Assembly: GCA_002309335.1 (NCBI GenBank) | Contig: DBXH01000040.1 | Span: 1,627-37,822, forward strand | Length of the DNA stretch: 36,196 nucleotides | Source: Bacteroidales bacterium UBA1217 | GTDB lineage: Bacteria > Bacteroidota > Bacteroidia > Bacteroidales > P3 | Reading direction: 5' to 3' | Shown here: positions 32,501 through 36,196 of the stretch, in pieces | Position numbering within the stretch: position 1 is the stretch's first letter | How the letters are laid out: each line of letters opens with the position of its first letter | The notes under the pieces: model-generated | Databases searched by the model: none | The model's input: only the letters and a program-made list of their open reading frames with translations | Told to the model about the DNA's origin: nothing | Made by a program: the position numbers and the translations under genes

Positions 32501-34421
32501 TCTCTTCGGTTTCGACAAGGAGCACCCACTCCTTTTCACCCAGTTCAACTTCTGGGCCTTCTTCCTGCTTGTCTTTGCGGGCTATTGTCTTATTCTCCGC
32601 TCGTCCGCGCGAGGTACATCCCTTCTTGGAAAGGGTTGGCCTAAGGCCGGGACGACTCGTACCCGTTCTTCGTTCTCCAAGTTGACTTTTCGCAACGGTT
32701 ATCTCTTCTTTGTTAGTTTGTTCTTCTATTTCAAGACCTCTGGACTTTTCGTCCTGCTGCTTATTTTCTCCACATTCCTCGGCTATTTCCTCGGTATTGG
32801 GATGGATAAACGGAAAACTGAGAATGGAGAACGGAAAGCACTGATGATTACCGGCGTCGTCATCAACTTGCTCGTCCTTTTCTACTTTAAATACGCCTAC
32901 TTCTTCACCGACATACACAATAATATCTTCCACACCGACCATCAGGTTGTCAACCACTTGGCACAGTTCGCCAACCATTTCACCAAGACCCCGCGTTTCG
33001 ACGCCTCAAAGATACTGCTGCCCGTCGGCATCTCGTTCTTCACCTTCCAGAACATCAGTTACATTGTCGATGTCTACAAGCGCAAGATACGTCACGCCGA
33101 CAATATCCTCGACTTCGGCTTCTATACCACCTTCTTCCCTCAGCTTGTCGCAGGTCCCATCGTGCGTGCCGACCAGTTTATCCCGCAGCTATATAAACCC
33201 TATTTTCTCGGCCGTCGTCAGTTCGGCATCGCCGTCTTCTGGATCATCAACGGCTTGATGAAGAAGATAATTCTCAGCGACTACCTCGCCGTCAACTTTG
33301 TCGACCGCGTTTTTGACAATCCGATGCTTTTCACGGGTTTTGAAAACCTCTCGGCGCTCTTCATCTACTCGCTGCAAGTATATGCCGACTTCTCGGGCTA
33401 TACCGATATAGCCATTGGCGTCGCAATGCTTATGGGCTTCTATCTGCCCAAGAACTTCAATTCGCCCTACAAGGCAACCAACCCCGCCGGTTTCTGGAAG
33501 CGTTGGCATATCTCGCTCTCCAACTGGCTCAAGGATTATCTTTATATTCCTCTTGGCGGTAACCGCCGCGCCTCCCTCGCCTCTTACCTTATTCTTGGTG
33601 GAATGCTGATAGTTGTTGCATTGATGGCACAGACGGTGTGGGTCACACTTGTTGTCACCACCGTCATAGGTCTCCTTGTAGCCGTTTACCTCATTTTCCC
33701 GCGTCATCGCCGCGAATTCCGCACCAATGTCAACAATATGGACACAATGCTGCTCGGCGGTATGTGGCATGGCGCCAGCTTTAATTTCATCACCTGGGGT
33801 GGCCTTAATGGTATGGGCATCCTCGTCTACAAATGGTGGAAGAAACAGCCTCCGCGAGCACGTGTCGTAGCCACACAGGCTCTTTTCGCCATCTTCCTGC
33901 TTGCCGACATCATCTGGCCTCTCCCCGCACTCAACCTCGGCGCCGTTTGGACAGGCATCATCTGCGTCGGCACCGCCATACGCTACCTCGTCGTCAATCC
34001 TTTGTGCGACAAATTCAAAATTCAGAACTCAAAATTCAAGATTGAAAAGGTATGGAACATCTTCCTTACCTTCGTATTTATCACTTTCACCCGACTTTTC
34101 TTCCGCAGCGGCTCCAACCTCGACCCGGCCGAAGCCAACCAGGTGGCGTGGAACACTGCCAAGTCAATGGTCAACCGCATCGGCGGCCGATGGCAGGTCG
34201 ACATCATTCCCGACATCATTTCCAACTATGGCAACGTCTTTCTCGTTTTCCTCATCGGAATGATCATCCATTGGTTGCCCGAACGCCTGAAACGCCGCTA
34301 CCGTCTCTCTTTTGCAATGATGCCCCTATGGCTTATGGGCATCGTCGTCGTCGCCGCCATACTGATAGTTTATCAGTTCATTACAGCCGATCTCCAGCCG
34401 TTTATTTATTTTCAATTCTAA
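32472..34421 (+). CDS. MBOAT family O-acyltransferase
   Basis: The 649-residue polytopic protein has MBOAT/AlgI-DltB landmarks: LPVGISFFTFQNISYIVDVYK, PQLVAGPIVRADQFIPQL, YADFSGYTDIAIGVAMLMGF, KRWHISLSNWLKDYLYIPLGG (His346) and GGMWHGASFNFI with the catalytic His433. It should pass an acyl group, usually acetyl, across the inner membrane to SGNH partners. Three tracts look inserted: about residues 45-72 (inverted palindromic repeat), 114-123 (purine unit, KRKTENGERK) and 514-527 (AATTC repeat, KFKIQNSKFKIEK), all outside conserved membrane segments. An 'other frame' ORF set here is shadow. Confidence 0.87.
   Translation: MRDLITFLIDLFGFDKEHPLLFTQFNFWAFFLLVFAGYCLILRSSARGTSLLGKGWPKAGTTRTRSSFSKLTFRNGYLFFVSLFFYFKTSGLFVLLLIFSTFLGYFLGIGMDKRKTENGERKALMITGVVINLLVLFYFKYAYFFTDIHNNIFHTDHQVVNHLAQFANHFTKTPRFDASKILLPVGISFFTFQNISYIVDVYKRKIRHADNILDFGFYTTFFPQLVAGPIVRADQFIPQLYKPYFLGRRQFGIAVFWIINGLMKKIILSDYLAVNFVDRVFDNPMLFTGFENLSALFIYSLQVYADFSGYTDIAIGVAMLMGFYLPKNFNSPYKATNPAGFWKRWHISLSNWLKDYLYIPLGGNRRASLASYLILGGMLIVVALMAQTVWVTLVVTTVIGLLVAVYLIFPRHRREFRTNVNNMDTMLLGGMWHGASFNFITWGGLNGMGILVYKWWKKQPPRARVVATQALFAIFLLADIIWPLPALNLGAVWTGIICVGTAIRYLVVNPLCDKFKIQNSKFKIEKVWNIFLTFVFITFTRLFFRSGSNLDPAEANQVAWNTAKSMVNRIGGRWQVDIIPDIISNYGNVFLVFLIGMIIHWLPERLKRRYRLSFAMMPLWLMGIVVVAAILIVYQFITADLQPFIYFQF
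32605..32685. repeat. Palindromic repeat in reverse orientation inside the MBOAT gene
   Basis: On the minus strand this reads: purine tract GGAGAACGAAGAACGGG, then GTCCCGGCC, a small hairpin GGCCT/AGGCC (32638-32648), and a larger CCCTT/AAGGG hairpin (32620-32635). That is the same order as the copy at 9508 but inverted and more diverged. In the gene's frame it gives about 28 residues (SSARGTSLLGKGWPKAG and on) between the first two membrane segments. Confidence 0.62.
32811..32838. repeat. Purine unit alone inside the MBOAT gene
   Basis: CGGAAAACTGAGAATGGAGA and the following ACGGAAAG match the purine unit of the tract at 27958. It is read as KRKTENGERK in a cytoplasmic loop between membrane segments; the same residues ERKTENGERK occur in the helix-hairpin-helix protein, which is encoded by an unrelated gene. 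Confidence 0.75.
34011..34047. repeat. AATTC-type repeat inside the MBOAT gene
   Basis: AAATTCAAAATTC, then AGAACTCAAAATTCAAG and ATTGAAAA form three loose copies of an AATTCAAAATTC unit, read as KFKIQNSKFKIEK. A related tract at 1276-1306 lies in the DUF2723 gene. It sits in a loop before the VWNIFLTFVFITFTRLFF membrane segment. Confidence 0.72.
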
Positions 34422-34446
34422 ATAATTGGAAATTAATAGTATATTC

Positions 34447-34484
34447 TTTTTTAACATTTTTTCTGCAAAAAAAATGTTAAAAAA
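34447..34484. terminator. Terminator hairpin after the MBOAT gene
   Basis: A 16-bp stem of T6AACAT6 against A6TGTTA6 (34447-34462 with 34469-34484) closes a CTGCAA loop. It begins 26 bases after the MBOAT stop. The stem is nearly all A/T, and either strand offers a U-run, so it is a likely terminator for the upstream gene cluster. Confidence 0.7.
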
Positions 34485-34493
34485 TCGACCCAA

Positions 34494-34522
34494 ATGTAAC
34501 CTTTTTGTCAAAAAAAGGCTCT
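34494..34522 (+). promoter_or_regulatory. Possible ECF-type promoter of the sigma-factor operon
   Basis: ATGTAAC (34494-34500) resembles the AAC-containing -35 element of ECF promoters, and GGCTC begins about 16 bases later. A second hairpin (CCTTTT/AAAAGG, 34500-34518) overlaps it. If used, the sigma factor would drive its own gene, as many ECF factors do. The -10 match is loose. Confidence 0.35.
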
Positions 34523-34534
34523 TTATTATATATA

Positions 34535-34551
34535 AGGCACAAATTGTGCCT
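34535..34551. promoter_or_regulatory. Palindrome before the sigma-factor gene
   Basis: AGGCACAA (34535-34542) is an exact inverted match of TTGTGCCT (34544-34551) around one central A. It ends 18 bases before the ATG. A dimeric regulator site or a short leader hairpin are both possible. An overlapping GTGC-CT-GCAC arm lies at 34546-34555. Confidence 0.5.
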
Positions 34552-34569
34552 GCACTAAAAAGGACATAA

Positions 34570-35076
34570 ATGGCAAGTTTGGAGGAAAGATATATCCGTT
34601 TCGATGCATTATGGGAGAAGTATCAAAATCTCGTGATGTATATGTGCTTGTCGTATGCCCGTTATGATGATGAACTCGGCAAGGACTATTCGCAGGAAGT
34701 TGCTTTGGCGATATATGCCAATGTGGCACAGTTGCGCCAAGATGCTAACACCTTTGCCGAAATTAAATGGATACGCAAAGTCACCATAGCAACGCTTAGA
34801 AAGCACGACCACAAAACCAAGATTGATATCGTTCCGCTCAAGAAGGAGGCGTTTGAAAAAGTTATCGAAGAGACCAATGTCGCCGCCGAGCGGCTCGACG
34901 AACTTATGCACTACCTCAACGACAGTGAGTATCAGCTACTGAAACTGATTCTCGAAGGTTTTAATTACAAAGAAATAGCAATGATTAACGGTTCAACTGA
35001 GTCGGCTGTCAAAGTGCAGGTCTTTCGTATAAAGAAAAAGATAATCGCAATACAAGAAAAAAATAAATTGATATGA
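34570..35076 (+). CDS. ECF-like sigma-70 family sigma factor
   Basis: The 168-residue protein has a region-2-like helix set (FDALWEKYQNLVMYMCLSYA, then DDELGKDYSQEVALAIYANV and the WIRKVTIATLRKHDHK stretch) and a region-4-like end (LNDSEYQLLKLILEGFNYKEIAMINGSTESAVKVQVFRIKKKI). It lacks region 3, as ECF factors do. Its stop overlaps a small membrane-protein gene by 4 bases, the position where anti-sigma factors often lie. Target genes cannot be told. Confidence 0.8.
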   Translation: MASLEERYIRFDALWEKYQNLVMYMCLSYARYDDELGKDYSQEVALAIYANVAQLRQDANTFAEIKWIRKVTIATLRKHDHKTKIDIVPLKKEAFEKVIEETNVAAERLDELMHYLNDSEYQLLKLILEGFNYKEIAMINGSTESAVKVQVFRIKKKIIAIQEKNKLI

Positions 35077-35357
35077 AAACAGGTCGATTTGAATTTATAG
35101 ACGGTAGGAAGTTGCAGCGCGAAACACTCAATTCAGATATTGAGACTGTTGTCGTCAAGACGGATGTCGCTTATAGAAAGTGGAAGCCTCCCTTCCTGCG
35201 TAGATTGTTTGCCGTTTCGCTGATGATGTGTATTGTAGTGTCGGTGACATCCTTTTTTTTGCTGCCCGATTTGGGTTATAGCTACATCAAAGCAGGCAAA
35301 GACAACACTCGCCATGAAATATATGAAAACGTTCAATCATTATTTGGAAGACAATGA
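35073..35357 (+). CDS. Small membrane protein coupled to the sigma factor
   Basis: The 94-residue product has about 45 charged N-terminal residues, one membrane segment (about 49-68, AVSLMMCIVVSVTSFFLLP) and a short external tail. Its place after the sigma gene and cytoplasmic N-terminus suit an anti-sigma factor, but it lacks a recognisable zinc-binding HxxxCxxC motif. It overlaps both neighbours by 4 bases (ATGA). Function inferred from position only. Confidence 0.6.
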   Translation: MKTGRFEFIDGRKLQRETLNSDIETVVVKTDVAYRKWKPPFLRRLFAVSLMMCIVVSVTSFFLLPDLGYSYIKAGKDNTRHEIYENVQSLFGRQ

Positions 35358-35860
35358 AACACTGGAGACTAAAATTAATACTAACAACCCTTTGCTGCCT
35401 CCTTTTTTTTGTTGCAGTCAAATACCTGCCAAGCATTGTGCATAGCGACGAGGTCAGCGATGTCTACCGCCGTTACGAGCACCGCGACGACCTAAAAGTA
35501 GGTTATATAAAGGACTACCGCATTGACGACAGCACCACCGTCGATGTTACCACCCTAACCGCCCGTGATTCCGCCAGCTGGGAAACATTGCTCAAGGAAA
35601 TGAATATACCTGATATAAAAATTGAATTATTACGAAAGTCTTATCGCAAAGGAAATCAGTCAGTAAGCAGTTATTATTGTGTCAAGAATCATCCCGAACA
35701 ACGTTCTGATAAAGATTGCAACGACGTGGACCTCGTTCTTTATTTGCAAAATCTAAAAGATGATAGGACATTTTTTATTTTTCATCTAACATCCAAAGAC
35801 ATAGGAAATAAAGTTTTGTTTAGTAAAACAAAAGAAATTAATAACCTTAAAAAACAGTAA
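35354..35860 (+). CDS. Exported or membrane-anchored hypothetical protein of the sigma operon
   Basis: The 168-residue product begins with a hydrophobic segment (about 6-26, LKLILTTLCCLLFFVAVKYL), with no clear cleavage site, so it is probably anchored. The external part has DYRIDDSTTVDVTTLTARDS and a YYCVKNHPEQRSDKDCNDVDL region with two cysteines that could pair. No family recognised. The arrangement sigma factor, small membrane protein, exported protein suggests an envelope signal unit. Confidence 0.6.
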   Translation: MKHWRLKLILTTLCCLLFFVAVKYLPSIVHSDEVSDVYRRYEHRDDLKVGYIKDYRIDDSTTVDVTTLTARDSASWETLLKEMNIPDIKIELLRKSYRKGNQSVSSYYCVKNHPEQRSDKDCNDVDLVLYLQNLKDDRTFFIFHLTSKDIGNKVLFSKTKEINNLKKQ

Positions 35861-35865
35861 ATAAA

Positions 35866-35946
35866 ATGGAAAAAACAAGTAATGGCATTACAATGCAAAT
35901 CACAATCTGTTGTGGCGGATCTGTGCTCCGACACATAATATTATAA
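35866..35946 (+). CDS. Possible 26-residue peptide after the sigma operon
   Basis: ATG 35866, six bases after the upstream stop and preceded by AATAAA, opens 26 codons to TAA at 35944-35946. The product includes ITICCGGSVLRHIIL, with adjacent cysteines and a hydrophobic end. Its 3' half lies in an inverted-repeat region (35913-35963). It may be a real small peptide or chance; I have no family for it. Confidence 0.35.
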   Translation: MEKTSNGITMQITICCGGSVLRHIIL

Positions 35947-35963
35947 GGAATTGCATTCCGCCA
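35913..35963. other. Structured region downstream of the sigma operon
   Basis: TGGCGGA (35913-35919) pairs with TCCGCCA (35957-35963). Inside it, TGTG/CACA (35922-35935) and GGAAT/ATTCC (35947-35959) form smaller hairpins, the last overlapping the outer arm. The whole could act as a terminator or attenuator. The remaining 170 bases before 36138 are AT-rich with no consensus promoter that I can support. Confidence 0.45.
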
Positions 35964-36137
35964 TAATTAATACCTAAACGCAGGGCAAAGTTAAAAAATG
36001 TTAAATTTACACATATTTGCATATCCGAGGTCACAAACCGGCAAAAAAATATGCATTTATATATTGAATTTTTTTATTTGAGGCAAATTTTATTAATTCA
36101 ACAAAACATATTATTAACCCTTAAAAATTAAACAACA

Positions 36138-36196
36138 ATGAAAAAAGCATTAATTGTTCTAGCCCTGTTGGCGACGGGAATGTGCGCCCGTGCGCA
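36138..36196 (+). CDS. Start of a secreted protein (truncated by the window edge)
   Basis: ATG 36138, preceded by an A-rich leader, opens MKKALIVLALLATGMCARA, a signal peptide with cleavage near the ARA end. Only about 19 codons are present, so the family cannot be named. It may belong to the sigma-factor regulon by position. Confidence 0.65.
   Translation, partial: MKKALIVLALLATGMCARA

Overview
The window reads as a chromosomal segment of an anaerobic Bacteroidetes bacterium, order Bacteroidales. Evidence: promoters of the Bacteroidetes form TTTG-N19/20-TAnnTTTG, A-rich leaders instead of Shine-Dalgarno sites, and families typical of that order (DUF4836 lipoprotein, DUF2723/GT117 membrane protein, S46 dipeptidyl-peptidase of the DPP11 type, Bacteroidetes-type LptE and LptC, an SPFH plus Arc-like operon). 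The genus cannot be fixed from the sequence. I see no rRNA, tRNA, CRISPR array, prophage or transposase gene.

Layout. 1-3474 (+): two copies of a palindromic repeat, a 56-residue ORF coupled to lptE, then a large DUF2723 protein. 7232-3468 (-): an apparent operon of a small beta-barrel protein, rbfA, a LolC/E-like permease, a Cys-motif/carboxypeptidase-regulatory-domain protein, a tiny lipoprotein and a SprT-like metalloprotein. 7638-11181 (+): DUF4836 lipoprotein, ABC ATPase and FtsX-like permease, closed by a 15-bp hairpin shared with the convergent NatA/NatB-like exporter (13201-11238, -). 15468-13284 (-): SPFH protein, Arc-like repressor and two membrane proteins, with a probable two-site operator just downstream of the promoter. 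19317-15904 (-): a VWA-like membrane protein and a polysaccharide flippase. 19565-22744 (+): DPP11-type peptidase and an ATP-grasp protein. 22807-34421 (+): pth, coaX, an outer-membrane barrel, a TPR protein, lptC, a helix-hairpin-helix protein, lpxD, two SGNH hydrolases and an MBOAT acyltransferase. 34570-35860 (+): an ECF-like sigma factor with two overlapping membrane-protein genes. A truncated secreted-protein gene starts at 36138.

Functional theme. Much of the window serves the cell envelope: LPS synthesis and export (LpxD, LptC, LptE), glycan flipping, O-acylation (SGNH/SGNH/MBOAT), lipoprotein-type ABC permeases, and periplasmic peptide breakdown.

Most unusual signal. A composite repeat (a small hairpin followed by a CCCCTCTC...GAGAGGGG hairpin, often flanked by purine-rich GGAGAACGGA-like tracts) lies between genes at the left edge and also in frame inside the DUF2723, ABC-ATPase and MBOAT genes. 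Its purine-rich part alone sits in the helix-hairpin-helix and MBOAT genes. A second, AATTC-rich repeat sits in frame in the DUF2723 and MBOAT genes. All these tracts fall in loops or linkers, so mobile non-coding repeats seem to have been tolerated as protein sequence. Separately, 11-bp-period tandem repeats occur upstream of three transcription units.
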